Below are positions 1-10,847 of a stretch of 64,000 nt of DNA, in pieces (positions within the stretch are counted from its first letter, which is position 1; every line of letters begins with the position of its first letter). The position numbers were made by a program, and so were the translations under genes. Under the pieces are notes generated by a model. It saw nothing but the letters and a program-made list of their open reading frames with translations, had not been told where the DNA came from and ran no database searches. Source of the stretch: Bryoerythrophyllum caledonicum (lineage: Eukaryota > Streptophyta > Bryopsida > Pottiales > Pottiaceae); assembly GCA_963971425.1 (NCBI GenBank), contig OZ020515.1, positions 14,338,291 to 14,402,290 on the forward strand. Direction: 5' to 3'.

Positions 1-2436
1 GTCCACAGGTGAGCTCTCCTCTCTGAGCCGTGGCCTCGCGGCTGTGTACTAAAGCCAAAGTGGCCGTAAGAGCATTCTCATCACGCACCTCGTGATAAAG
101 ATGCTCAGCTCGTTGTCTCGACTCCGGAGTGCTGACCGTAGACACCCTGATCTCAGGGATCTTCACTGGTCTAAAAACTTCATTTGGCCTATCCCAAGCT
201 CTCTTGGATGCTAGCTGGTGCTCCAGGGTCAGGTAATAGAGTAGAACTCTCGCACCTAGATCAGCTATCGGATTAACCAACTTACTTGCACTTGCAAGTT
301 GTAAGGCACCTCGTGCCAACATTTCACAAATCAAATTCCGCATGTTGGGAAAATGATCAGCACTAGCCCATAAAGTGTCAAACTCCTCATCTTGGAGTGT
401 TGCTCCTAGAGCCAACTGTGAGATACTAAAGAAAGTGTCCCTCTGGAGTTCATAACCACGGAAAAGCGAGAAAGGAGGAGGAGCTCGCAACTCGTTATCC
501 CGCAAACACTATTGCATCTTTTTCTTGGCTTCGCACTCAGTAGAGACTTGCAACTGCAGTCTATCGGCTGCTTCGGCAAGAGCCTTGATGTCTCCCTGCA
601 ACTTGGGTGTGAGAGTCCGTTCTTTTAAGGGACTGCTCGTACTCCTACTCTGTGGCTTCCTCACTCTGTCTAGTGCCTCCACATGTTGTTCCTTCAACAC
701 GGTTATCTCCTGGGCATGACACTTCCGTAGCTCTGCTACTTCTTTTTCGTGATGTTCCTTCATCACCACCATTTCTTGAGCCAACCGCTCCTTGTTGCTC
801 TTCTCTTGATCACAGAGCTCCTTCGCTTCACGCATCCCTACGACAACTTCCTCACACCTTTTGAAGAGGACTTGATCCTTGTCCTTTTTCTCCTTGGCTT
901 CCTTTAGTTGTACCTGTAGGTCTGCACACTTAGCTTTCCAATGTGTTACATTAGCGGTCTGACGGGCCACCTCTTCTTGGAGCTCTCGTTTCTCTTTGTT
1001 CAGCTGTGGTGCCATAGCCTTTCGGAAAGCTTCCTCGCTGTTGTACTTTCGCTTCCACTCATCCCGCTCTTTGTGGAGATTCTGCAGCTCCTCGTTAACT
1101 CGCACCTTCTCCCTGTTAGAATCCCTCTCCAAATCTTCCGTAGCACGAAATATAGCATCGTTAGTTCTCTGGTAGTCCTTTATCAGATCATCCTTCTCAG
1201 CTACTAACAATTCCAGTTCCTTTCTTCCCAGTGGTAGAATTGCTTCGTTCTTTAGAGGTTTCTTCTTAGCTGAATGAGGTTCTTCAACTACTACCCCCTT
1301 ACCCTTTGAGATCTTGGAAGTTGTGGCTTGTTCCTCCACCTTGACCGTCGTGGTCGGCGCCCCCAGCTTTGATAAGGGCTCTTCTGCAGCTCTAGAGGTT
1401 GTCTCGCCATCCACTTCGAGGTTGATCACGTCCTTTGGCGTTGGAGCTGTAGCCTTCTTGGCTGCTCCCTTATCAGCAGTCTCCAACTCAGCCACTAAGT
1501 TCCGAGGTGCTGGAGCATCTGCTTCTATTGCTGGTTCTCGCCTTGCTTTCTTTTTAATCTTCACGATCTCTGCCGGTGGGGTCACCTGTTCATCACTTGG
1601 AGGCTGCGGCTCTTGGGTGCCACCGAGCTGAGTAGAAGTAGGCTCCGGGGTAAACGCACACGGAGGCGTCTCCTCTCCTGCTTTCTTGATTCCGCCCTCA
1701 GGTTCCTCCTGGGGCACTTCACCGCGCCGAGGTCTCTTCTTGGAGCTCGTCGCCTTCTTCGTCTCTTCCACTGCCTTAGACAAAGTCTGTTTTCGTAATT
1801 CAGGACAAAATTCAGAGAGATAGGTGGTACAGAAATATGCCTTAGTATGACAAGTCGTCTTGCTTGTCATCTCCTGCTTCATGTGCGTGTAGAGAATCTT
1901 CACCCAGTTGAAGCGTTCTCCTTGCCACGCCCTATATGCTGCCGCCAATCCTTCAAGTGAAATGATGTTAGGACCTGGCAATGATAATAACAGTCGTTGA
2001 TTCACGAAAGTCAACCAACCTTTCCAGCGCATCTTAGCTTTGGTTACATTATATCCATGTTTGGCATCTTTCTTCTCCACCTTCGCAGTCTCTGGTGAAT
2101 CAAAGAGGTGTAAGAGAGTTTCTTGATCCAACAGGGGAATGTTTACCAACGTCGGGCCGCTGTCACTCAAACCAGGAAAGTGTTTCTTGATCGTCGAGAG
2201 ATCAAAAAACACCACCTCTTCACCGATAAGAAACTCATCTAGGGCCCTTCGATCGCTAGCGATGATGAACGTGCGCGCCCGCTGGAGGTTCGGTTCAGGC
2301 CACCTCTGCGCTATGAACTGCTACAATTCTGCACTCTCCAAGTTGGTGAGGTTGGGAAGCAGCGGTTTCTCTGGTAGGTAGATCATCTTCGACGCAACAA
2401 GCTCGAAGTCTGTCTTCCGATTTCTTGCTGCTGCCA
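1..2436 (-). pseudogene. Orphan coiled-coil ORF, probably carried by an LTR retroelement
   Basis: A minus-strand frame runs from an ATG at 2436 off the left edge of the window, with about two breaks; the longest open piece is 568 codons (509-2215). The N-terminal 200 residues are globular-looking, with a conserved-looking segment around NWVKILYTHMKQEM. A Pro/Glu/Lys-rich acidic linker follows, then a long Glu/Lys coiled coil and a second folded-looking part toward position 1. No enzyme motif, zinc finger or protease/RT signature is visible. Two other pieces in this window (about 24.5-25.4 kb and 25.8-26.5 kb) have a similar [D/N]W..L segment and the same surroundings, so it looks like an accessory ORF of gypsy-type elements, comparable to the additional gag-like or plant-transposon-protein ORFs some carry. 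It lies downstream of fossil A on the same strand and could be A's 3' accessory ORF. Host origin is not excluded. Confidence 0.45.
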
Positions 2437-4258
2437 TGGATCGTACCTGTTCGACCTCATACACATTTCGTCAATATTCCAACTCGGTGTCACCATCAAG
2501 ACAGATTTTATTTTTTATTTTTCCTTGTTCGTTTACTCTTGATTATTTTACTTATCCATTCAAATAGATGTGAAATTTCTTAGCTTATCAGTGCCACATG
2601 CAAGCTTTCAACTGAAATTATCCTGTCTTGTTCGTTAACTTACAACATCCGGTTGATTAATTCTTTTTGATACCTGGAAGTAGGTTTAGTCATCTTGCTC
2701 GCCCTGTTTTCAAACACTCTATTATGCTTGTGAGTATGATGACCTATTCCCTATCATACTGAACTACAGATGCTTTGAAGAAATTATATTTCCCTCAATA
2801 ATCTCATGCCTCACAAGTCACTTCCCTGTCATCCATGTTACAGCTATGCGGAGATCAGGTTTCCTCTTGAACTGTTTCTGCACGTTACTAAAAATCAGAT
2901 GAGTTAGTCCATGGTTTACTATTGCTATCACAAGTGACTCTCACTCGTTCAGCTTTAGGTTCCTTTTTAACTTCAGCTTAGTTTTAGGAATTTCGCAACC
3001 TAGTTCTGATCAACACTCTTTTTCACAGCACTTGACATTAACACAATTAGGTTAATATTCACAAAATCAGGACTGTTCATAACGTATTCGCAATGAACCC
3101 AACCCTCATGCACATCTGACCTTGTTTTAAAATTTCACGACGACGACGCAGACTGTAGGGTTTCAGTGACTTACCTCGAAAATTATTGCACTTGGTTCGA
3201 AAGAGTCACCGTACCTTCCTACGCTGTGTCTTCGACGTCAACGTCTTGTACCTAACATGTAGAATTTTGTGCTGAATTACGAAAGCAAGTTTCCTCTAAC
3301 CTGCTCACACTACTCGTCTTCAACGTCATCGCTCTCCTCTTCTCCAGCTGCAGCTATGGCAATTGTCACTGTATGAGCAAAGAAACTGTCTTTGTCTTCT
3401 TCCTGCTCCTGCATGATTACTTCATCGACGGTCCATAACCGCCAGATCACGCATCGGGTTCAAACATCTAGGTTCCAGCGCTATTCTTTTGTGTCGTGAT
3501 CAGATCTTCATATTTTGGTGATTTCTCCTACATATCGTTGTTTGGCTCTTTGCTTCGCGCCTAGGTGGACACTGTTTCCAGTTCTTGTTGTCCAGGTGGA
3601 CAGCGTCTTCCAAATTCCAGTTAGTGTTTGTCCACATCGACAGTGACCTCCAGCTAGTCTTTCTTGACATTTAATGTTTTGTCCAGCTCATCTTCCTTAA
3701 CATGAATGTTTTGTCCACCTCATGCAAAATCTCAACCTTAATGCATGACTTAACTTTCATGATCTTTTACTCGCGATTTTTCCACTTTATTTTATTAAAG
3801 CTTTTAAGTTAGTCGAAACTTTACTTAATTCTTTTTTATCTTGCATTTATTTTGTCGTCTTAATAATTACTTCTTTACTCAAGTACATGGTCATGCCATC
3901 ATGTCCAAAAAGTTTTATCATTTCCAAATTTTAGAATTTTACTTAAAAATTTATTTTTATTTATTTTTTAATTTTTTTAACACAAACAAATGGTTATTTC
4001 AGTGATCTTCCAAAATCTTCTAAAATCCCATTTAAGAAAAGTTTTTATTATGATGTCATAAGTATTTTGACTTATTCTTAATCATAATAAATTTTAAACT
4101 TTTAACTACTTTTCCACTCCCATCCAAATAGAGTCATTTCTCAATCATTCAAAAATTAACTTATTAAGGATACTTTCCAAATTTGTTGTTTTATTTTTCA
4201 CTTTCCTCATGAGGCACTATTATGTAGACTTTTGCTTGTTACCCAATAGTGTAAAGAA
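2437..4258. other. Non-coding AT-rich stretch upstream of the orphan ORF
   Basis: No ORF, RNA gene or transposon end could be supported. The part at about 3560-3740 holds short reiterated motifs (AGGTGGACA at about 3563 and 3593, and TTTGTCCA variants at about 3637, 3697 and 3711). This kind of internal repetition is seen in LTRs and retroelement 3' regions. From 3760 onward the sequence is strongly AT-rich and ends in T-rich tracts. Confidence 0.5.
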
Positions 4259-4480
4259 GTTTTTATTTTTATTTTTTTTTATTTATTTTTTTTAATTTTT
4301 TTTTTTTTTTTTTTTTTGGTCACAAGTAACTTTATTAGCAACTTGTGACATATCCCATCAAATAAGAAATTTTTTAATGCAAAGTTACAAAATCATCCTA
4401 GATTAGATTTCAAAGCTTTGCCATTATTTCTTACTTTCACCTGGGTAGTTTAGGGTCATTCCGGACCACTTCAAAGGTCG
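4259..4480 (-). mobile_element. SINE-like retroposon copy 1 with long T-rich (A-tail) end
   Basis: On the minus strand this reads as a short element ending in a long A-rich tail (T-rich on plus, 4259-4319). It shares ordered blocks with the better copy at 43.48-43.63 kb: ATGACCC.AAACTA.CCAGGTGA near its head, then GATGGGA and AAGTTGC.AATA before the tail. I found no clean target duplication here. It abuts the 3' end of the gypsy fossil A coding region, so it may have replaced or landed in that element's 3' untranslated region. Confidence 0.4.
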
Positions 4481-4522
4481 CATCTTGGAGGTCCTGCCCC
4501 CTTCTTAATGCGAAACTTGCCC

Positions 4523-7500
4523 TCAAGTTACATATTTTTTCAATCTGTAACCGTTATATCTTGTTGCATGGATATTCCCTGCAAAATCTTGTAATTCAAC
4601 AGAACCATTAGGATAAGACTTAAATATTCGATATGGGCCAAACCACCTCATTTTAAATTTTCCTGGGAATTTTTGGAATCTACTATCATATAGTAAGACT
4701 AGATCATTATCTTTTAATATTTTTGGTGTTAGCTTACTATCATAGTAAGTTTTCCGTTGCTTTTGAATTGCTTCCATATTCATATAAGCTTGTGCTCGAA
4801 TCTCATCGAGTCGTTCTAAATTATCAAAACGTTCCCTCAAGGAAGCCAAATCTCCCAATCTTTCAGAAATAGCAATCCTTAATGATGGTAGTTCCACTTC
4901 GATTGGTAACATGGCTTCCAAGCCATAGACCAATGAAAACGGAGTAGCCTTAGTTGTGGTTTTAATGGTACAACGGTAGGCCCACAAAGCATTAGTTAAC
5001 TCATCATCCCAATTTGATGCATTTCCCTCTAATGTTTTTGTTATAATCTTACAAAGAATGCCATTAGACTTTTCGGTTTGCCCATTAGCTCTAGGGTAAT
5101 AGGGAGAGGACTTTCGATGCTTAATAAAATATCGTTGTAACATTTTTGCAATAGTATCATTAATAAAGTGAGTCCCTCTATCACTTACAATTTCCTTGGG
5201 GCAACCAAATATAGCAATAATATTTTCATAAATAAATTTTGCTACAGTATCTGCATCATCTGTCTTGGTTGCTACGGCTTCAACCCACTTAGTTACATAC
5301 TCTGTGGCAACTAGGATGTAGCGTTTTTGTCCCACCCGACTAGGTGGCTTAATAGGGCCTACAAAGTCTATTCCCCATTTCTCAAAAGGGATTTGGGCTA
5401 AAATTGGTGTCAAAGGCATAGCTTTAGTAGCTGTAGGTTTACCAACTCTTTGGCAAGGGTCACATTTCTTAACGTAGGTAGTGGCATCAGAAAAAAGCGT
5501 AGGCCACCAATAGCCTGTTCTTATAGCTTTTTGAGCCGTAGCCCACCCCGCAAAATGTCCACCACATGCATCTGTGTGGCAACCTTGTAAAACCATAGGC
5601 ACTTCACTAGGATTTACACATCTTCTAAGTACATCATCTTTTCCTCTTTTATACAAAACTCCACTAATCATAGTATAAGGTAAGGATTGGTGTACTAACC
5701 TTGTTTTATCTTTAGTAGTGTAGTCAACAGGGAAGATTCCTTTAGTCAAATAATAGATAATATTTGCATATTCTTGAGGAATTATGTCAAGTATTTCTAT
5801 ACCATCTTTAACTTCAAAGATATGTGCATCTGGAAAGCTATCATCAATAGATTCTGGATTGATTGTCTCACTAAGCCTAGATAAGAAATCTGCATTTTGA
5901 TGGATCTTCCCAGGTCTCACATTAATGGTAAAGTCAAACTCTTGTAAAAGTAGAACCCACCTTGCTATCCGTCCACTCAATTGAGGTTTATTGATCATAT
6001 ACTTTAATGCATCATGGTCAATGTGGAAAGTGAACTTATATCCCAATAGGTAATGTCTAAATTTTTGAACAGAAAAGATCATTCCCAAACCTTCACGTTT
6101 AGTGACAGAATAATTTCTCTCAGCAGCACTTAATTGGCGACTGGCAAAATATATGGGTCTATCCTGACCTTTACTATTTTTCTGACTCAAGACACTTCCA
6201 ATTGCCATATTGGAAGCATCAACATAAACTTCAAAAGATTTGTCCCAATTTGGAGGAATTAAGATTGGTGCTTTGCTAAGCCGGCGTTTTAACTTATTAA
6301 AAGCCTTAGTGCAGTCATCTGACCAAACTCCAGGTATAAGGGTTTGTTTAGTTAAAGCATTCAAAGGTGCAGCTATAAATGCAAATCTATATATAAATCT
6401 CCTATAATACCCAGTGGCACCAAGAAATCCTTTAAGTGCAGTTAAATGTTCCGGGATCTCCATTGTAAGTATAACTGCTACTTTGTCAGGATCAACTGCT
6501 ATACCCTCTTTTGAGACAACATGACCTAATAACTTACCACATACAGTGGCAAACTCAGACTTAGCAGCATTTATGGATATTCCATATCCTCGACAATTGT
6601 CGAAACATTGCTTTAATGCTTTGGGATGATCTTCCTTAGATCCAAATACACAGAAGTCATCTAAAAATATTTCCATAAACTTTCTTAGGTATTTTGTAAA
6701 AGCTTGTGTCATAACTCTTTGGAAAGTAGCTGGTGCATTGCACAGTCCAAAGGGCATAACATTATATGCAAAGGTTCCCCAATCTGTGGTGAAGGTGGTT
6801 AATGGTCTATCCTCCGGAGCTATTTGAACTTGGTTATAGCCCGAAAATCCATCTAGGAAAGAATAGCACTCATGCCCAGCTACACCATCTAGAACTGCAT
6901 CAGAAAATGGTAAGGGAAAGAAATTTTTCTTAGTGGCTTTGTTCAACTGTCTAAAGTCTTGACAAATGCGAATCTTACCATTTTTCTTAGGTACTATGAC
7001 AATAGGTGACACCCACTCGCTAAATGGTACGGGATAAATGAAACTACACTCCAGTAATTTATCAATTTCCTCTTTGACCATTAAGGAATACTTTGGGTTC
7101 ATCCTATATTGTCTTTGCCTAACAGGTTTAGCATCTGCTTCTAGGGTAATACGATGTTGACAAACATCTGGAGGTATGCCTTTTAAGTCTTTATATGTCC
7201 AAGCAAAGGCATCTTTGTCCTTCTTGAAAAATTCCAACCACTTATCATATTCTTGAGGTTGTAATCCATCATATATTTTTATTGGCTTAGGATCGTCTTT
7301 AGTTCCTAAGTTTATTTCTATAGTATTTTTTATTAAGGATCTGACATTAGGTGTCTTCTTTTCACCTAGTAATTCTTCTGAATCACTTATATAAGGCAGT
7401 TCCTTATCTGACTCTCTTTCAATGGTCACATTATATATTGGGGCATTTTGCCATGCCTCTATGGCTGCATCTGAGTCATCCACCTGACTAGGAGGAACAA

Positions 7501-8242
7501 AATATTCTCCAGGTCCTAAACTTTTAATAGTAGGCATATCTTGGACTTTATTAGTGTCACCAGGTTCAGATTCAGAGTCTGCCTCAGTGGTCCAATCTGA
7601 ATCCTCATTCTGAGTTTCTCCATGGTACTCCACTGGAAACATAGGTAGCACTATTTTACTTTTACCCTCCCCTATTGTTAACGTTCCTTTACCCCAATCA
7701 TCTTTAGCTTTGGCTAAGGATAACCAAGGTCTACCAAGGAGAATAGGATAAGTCGATATAGACTCAGTTACTTTGAAAACAATATAATCAACCTTATAGT
7801 CAATCCCACCAATTATGGTATTTAATTGCAACAATTTACCTAATGGTTTCACTCGGCTTTGATCTGCCATTCTTAAGATAATAGGAGTAGGTACTATGTT
7901 AGTTATACCTAACTCTTCCATAGTGTTAACATTCATAAGATTAACACTACTCCCACTATCAATCCGGACTCCATCAACTAAAGTCCCATCTATAATGACA
8001 TCAACTGTGGGTGCTCCTGGATCAAAAGAGATATCATGGACACTTACAATCTCAGGTTGAAGTTTGCTTGTCTCTTTGGTTGTTTTTGGTTTAGATTTCT
8101 TAATATTATTGTCCTCAACTATTTTGGCTCTTTTCCTTATTAGAGAGGATGTTAATTCATTCTTACAAGAGGGTGACAAAGCAAGTAACTGTCTTAAGGA
8201 GATCTGAGGTTGTAATCTATCCAAAATCCGTAAGGATGTCAT
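4523..8242 (-). CDS. Fossil A pol: protease, reverse transcriptase, RNase H, integrase
   Basis: One open frame of 1,239 codons. The aspartic protease motif (DSGSS) is near residue 97. RT blocks include FLDGFSGYNQV and the catalytic FMEIFLDDFCVFG. RNase H shows YVDASNMAIGSVL and a conserved HIDHDALKY segment. The integrase has an HHCC zinc site (H..H, then CDPCQ), the WGIDFVGP strand, SDRGTHF and the PYYPRANGQTEKSNG helix, which together give the DDE core. A short basic C-terminal domain ends in RLKKYVT with no chromodomain. The frame overlaps the zinc-knuckle ORF (8217-9299) by about 26 bases. LDDF in place of YxDD is typical of Athila/Tat-type relatives. Part of a retroelement; treated as a fossil. 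Confidence 0.85.
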   Translation of the reverse strand: MTSLRILDRLQPQISLRQLLALSPSCKNELTSSLIRKRAKIVEDNNIKKSKPKTTKETSKLQPEIVSVHDISFDPGAPTVDVIIDGTLVDGVRIDSGSSVNLMNVNTMEELGITNIVPTPIILRMADQSRVKPLGKLLQLNTIIGGIDYKVDYIVFKVTESISTYPILLGRPWLSLAKAKDDWGKGTLTIGEGKSKIVLPMFPVEYHGETQNEDSDWTTEADSESEPGDTNKVQDMPTIKSLGPGEYFVPPSQVDDSDAAIEAWQNAPIYNVTIERESDKELPYISDSEELLGEKKTPNVRSLIKNTIEINLGTKDDPKPIKIYDGLQPQEYDKWLEFFKKDKDAFAWTYKDLKGIPPDVCQHRITLEADAKPVRQRQYRMNPKYSLMVKEEIDKLLECSFIYPVPFSEWVSPIVIVPKKNGKIRICQDFRQLNKATKKNFFPLPFSDAVLDGVAGHECYSFLDGFSGYNQVQIAPEDRPLTTFTTDWGTFAYNVMPFGLCNAPATFQRVMTQAFTKYLRKFMEIFLDDFCVFGSKEDHPKALKQCFDNCRGYGISINAAKSEFATVCGKLLGHVVSKEGIAVDPDKVAVILTMEIPEHLTALKGFLGATGYYRRFIYRFAFIAAPLNALTKQTLIPGVWSDDCTKAFNKLKRRLSKAPILIPPNWDKSFEVYVDASNMAIGSVLSQKNSKGQDRPIYFASRQLSAAERNYSVTKREGLGMIFSVQKFRHYLLGYKFTFHIDHDALKYMINKPQLSGRIARWVLLLQEFDFTINVRPGKIHQNADFLSRLSETINPESIDDSFPDAHIFEVKDGIEILDIIPQEYANIIYYLTKGIFPVDYTTKDKTRLVHQSLPYTMISGVLYKRGKDDVLRRCVNPSEVPMVLQGCHTDACGGHFAGWATAQKAIRTGYWWPTLFSDATTYVKKCDPCQRVGKPTATKAMPLTPILAQIPFEKWGIDFVGPIKPPSRVGQKRYILVATEYVTKWVEAVATKTDDADTVAKFIYENIIAIFGCPKEIVSDRGTHFINDTIAKMLQRYFIKHRKSSPYYPRANGQTEKSNGILCKIITKTLEGNASNWDDELTNALWAYRCTIKTTTKATPFSLVYGLEAMLPIEVELPSLRIAISERLGDLASLRERFDNLERLDEIRAQAYMNMEAIQKQRKTYYDSKLTPKILKDNDLVLLYDSRFQKFPGKFKMRWFGPYRIFKSYPNGSVELQDFAGNIHATRYNGYRLKKYVT

Positions 8243-9299
8243 AAGGATTCATCCCAACAGCTAATCGCATCATTCTATGATGCTTTCTCTTTTTCAATGC
8301 CAATGAGGGTTCTTTAACAATGGTCTTTGAAGGTCTATAAAAAGTAGGTTGTTCCAACGGCTTTGTTGTAATACTTGGTTTATCTTTAGGTGGAGATACA
8401 TCTTTTGGTTGTATAGGCTCTGGCCTAATGTTGGTCTGGGAATCACTATTTGTTATGTCTATCGTTTCTGGATTGGGTTTAGGTGGTTCAGGTTTCTTGA
8501 GTACAGTTGCCATTTGTCTACTAAGTACAGGATTGAGTTTAACTTTATTGTAATCACTTTCTGAACTACTAATTGGCTCTTGTTCCTTAGCTTTTCTAGC
8601 TTGTGATCTGGTAATAAAAACATCTTCGGGTGTATCCACAGCCAGATAATTCACATCTCTAGCATTAGAGGATTCTACCTCTTGAATGTGAACTTGTTTT
8701 CTTACATTAGGAAATTTTGTGATAATAGCAGTGCAGTAAGTAGAAACATGACCTGGTTGTCCACATCTTCCACAAACTGGGTTATATCCCACTTGTTGTC
8801 GTGGATTTGGACATTCCCTTGAGTAATGACCCGACTCTCCACACCTAAAACATACAACTCCCTTATTCCTATCTTGATTAGGTGGTCCTCTCCAATCCGC
8901 ATGTTGATTGTACTCATTGGTCCCACTGGGACGTCTGTTATCATTGGGTTTGGTAAAAGGTTGTTTAGAGGTAATCCTATAAGGGACTTTTTGATTATTA
9001 TTATTACTTTGTGCAGGTTGTTCTTGCACCAAGGCCTTAACTTCTTTTATATTTCTACAAGTAGTTATATCATGGCCTTTTGCACCACAATAAGCACACT
9101 TAAGTTTAGGGATTCCTCCAATAGGATATCTACACTCTGTACTTAAGTGCCCATGCCCTTTACAGTTACTACACCAAATATTAGTTCTTTGGTTTGTAGC
9201 CTTAGGCCTCTTATTCTTTCCCTCATTAATTTGAACTGACAATTCTCTGAATTGTTTTTGTAAAGCTTGAATTTCAGTTTCTTCATTGTTAGCAGGCAT
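8217..9299 (-). CDS. Fossil A gag C-terminal part with four CCHC zinc knuckles
   Basis: This 360-codon frame lies between gag and pol on the same strand. Four zinc-knuckle motifs are readable: CSNCKGHGHLSTEC, CAYCGAKGHDITTC, CFRCGESGHYSREC and CGRCGQPGHVSTYC. These are the nucleocapsid-type RNA-binding modules of Ty3/gypsy gag. A Ser/Pro/Lys-rich linker follows before the protease. Four knuckles is more than the one or two usual for the group. Retroelement fossil. Confidence 0.75.
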   Translation of the reverse strand: MPANNEETEIQALQKQFRELSVQINEGKNKRPKATNQRTNIWCSNCKGHGHLSTECRYPIGGIPKLKCAYCGAKGHDITTCRNIKEVKALVQEQPAQSNNNNQKVPYRITSKQPFTKPNDNRRPSGTNEYNQHADWRGPPNQDRNKGVVCFRCGESGHYSRECPNPRQQVGYNPVCGRCGQPGHVSTYCTAIITKFPNVRKQVHIQEVESSNARDVNYLAVDTPEDVFITRSQARKAKEQEPISSSESDYNKVKLNPVLSRQMATVLKKPEPPKPNPETIDITNSDSQTNIRPEPIQPKDVSPPKDKPSITTKPLEQPTFYRPSKTIVKEPSLALKKRKHHRMMRLAVGMNPYDILTDFG

Positions 9300-9560
9300 T
9301 AAAGCTAACTACTTCTCTCTGTCTAAGAGTGGTCCTGGTAACATTAATTGAGGTTGTTGGGTTATTGTTTTAGGATAGTAGTCTCTTCCACTTCTATCCA
9401 TTCCTATTGGATAAGGTATAGGCATATATTGAGGATCTGGTTGTGTAATTCTTCTATTTTGATACAACATGTTAGATCTTTCCATAGCAGCTTCCCAATT
9501 TCTAGCAGCCTCATATGCTGCAGTTAAGTTTGTAGGATTAGAAAGTTTGACTTGATAGAT

Positions 9561-10832
9561 TCACAAAGGATCTAATAATCCTCTGGTAAATGTATTTGTA
9601 ATCCATGACTCGGGCATCTCATTATCCCTCCATCTATGTAACAAATTCTTAAGTCTGGTATAGTAACCTGCTATAGATTCAGTAGGGTACATTTGAAAAC
9701 TTTGTAATTGATCTTGCAAGGTATTATGATAGGACTGGGGTCTAAACCTGGCCAAAAATGCATCTTTTAAAGCATCCCAATCTGCTGGTCGAGGATTTAA
9801 TGCTGCATACCACCTCTGAGCTTCCCCTAGTAAATTACCAGGAAAACTAGTGATATACTTATCCACTGCTAAATTATTAGCTATTGCCACTACTTGGAAT
9901 CTTTCCAAGTAGGAATCTGGATCCTCTCCTAGATCTCCATAAAATATGGGAAATGGAGCTATATTAAGCATCCTAGGATGCGCCATAGCAACGGGATCAA
10001 CCAAAGGGTTGTCAGGAGTAGGAGGGGTTGAAGGTGGTGAAGATAATGAGGACCTGCTAGAGGTAGAATTAACAGAAGAAGTGTCAGAAGGAGAAGTCCT
10101 CCCAGAAGTACCTAAGGAATGTCCAACTGGACTCTCTAGTCGTGATGGTGGTTCTGAGAGTTCTTCTTCTTCTTCAACACTGTTAAGTTTACTTTCAACT
10201 CCTTTAGGCTCACTTTGCCCACTTACTTCAAACTCCTCCTCGTTAATAAGATTATACTTAACCTCGTCTTCCTCCGCACCAGATTGGTCAATCTCGTCTT
10301 GTATGTCAAAGTTTAAGGTAGTAGGTCTAAGGATTTGACTAAATGCTTCTAACACTTCCTTACGAAACTCATGTTTGTCTTCCTCATTTTCCAATGTTTT
10401 GGCATTAAGAAAGTGGTCAATAGATTCTTTTGCTTCAGTATGAGTGAATAATGGTGTTTCTAATTTGGACTCAAATCTTTGATCAAAAGGACTTGGATAG
10501 GGAGTCTCAAAGTCTGTTTGGTTTGAGGAGTTACCTACTTCGTAGGTATGATCAATTGTTAAGGAGTTTGGTATGGGGGTTCTAAACAATTGTTCTAACT
10601 CATCAAGTTGTTGATCGTGAACGTTAAGTATACCTTGATTAAGTTTTTCATCTATTTCTTCCCCCTCTGAGGATCCTTCCTTTTCTAAGAAGTTAGACCA
10701 AGCTTTCTCGCTTTGGGTCTCCCAATTTTCTACTTTTGGGCTATCTGAACAACAAGAGTGAGTGGTATATTTTTTCTTTTTTCTTTTTCCTATATATTCC
10801 TTTCTAGGATTTTTTAATGCTGCGAGTACCAA
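9561..10832 (-). CDS. Fossil A gag (retrotransposon gag domain)
   Basis: A 423-codon frame whose C-terminal 150 residues carry the retrotransposon gag signature: GDLGEDPDSYLERFQ, FPGNLLGEAQRWYAAL, WDALKDAFLARF and SIAGYYTRLKNLLHRW. The N-terminal half is acidic and serine-rich and probably disordered. It lies directly upstream (minus-strand sense) of the zinc-knuckle ORF. Retroelement fossil. Confidence 0.7.
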   Translation of the reverse strand: MVLAALKNPRKEYIGKRKKKKYTTHSCCSDSPKVENWETQSEKAWSNFLEKEGSSEGEEIDEKLNQGILNVHDQQLDELEQLFRTPIPNSLTIDHTYEVGNSSNQTDFETPYPSPFDQRFESKLETPLFTHTEAKESIDHFLNAKTLENEEDKHEFRKEVLEAFSQILRPTTLNFDIQDEIDQSGAEEDEVKYNLINEEEFEVSGQSEPKGVESKLNSVEEEEELSEPPSRLESPVGHSLGTSGRTSPSDTSSVNSTSSRSSLSSPPSTPPTPDNPLVDPVAMAHPRMLNIAPFPIFYGDLGEDPDSYLERFQVVAIANNLAVDKYITSFPGNLLGEAQRWYAALNPRPADWDALKDAFLARFRPQSYHNTLQDQLQSFQMYPTESIAGYYTRLKNLLHRWRDNEMPESWITNTFTRGLLDPL

Positions 10833-10847
10833 CTCTTCTTGAGTAAA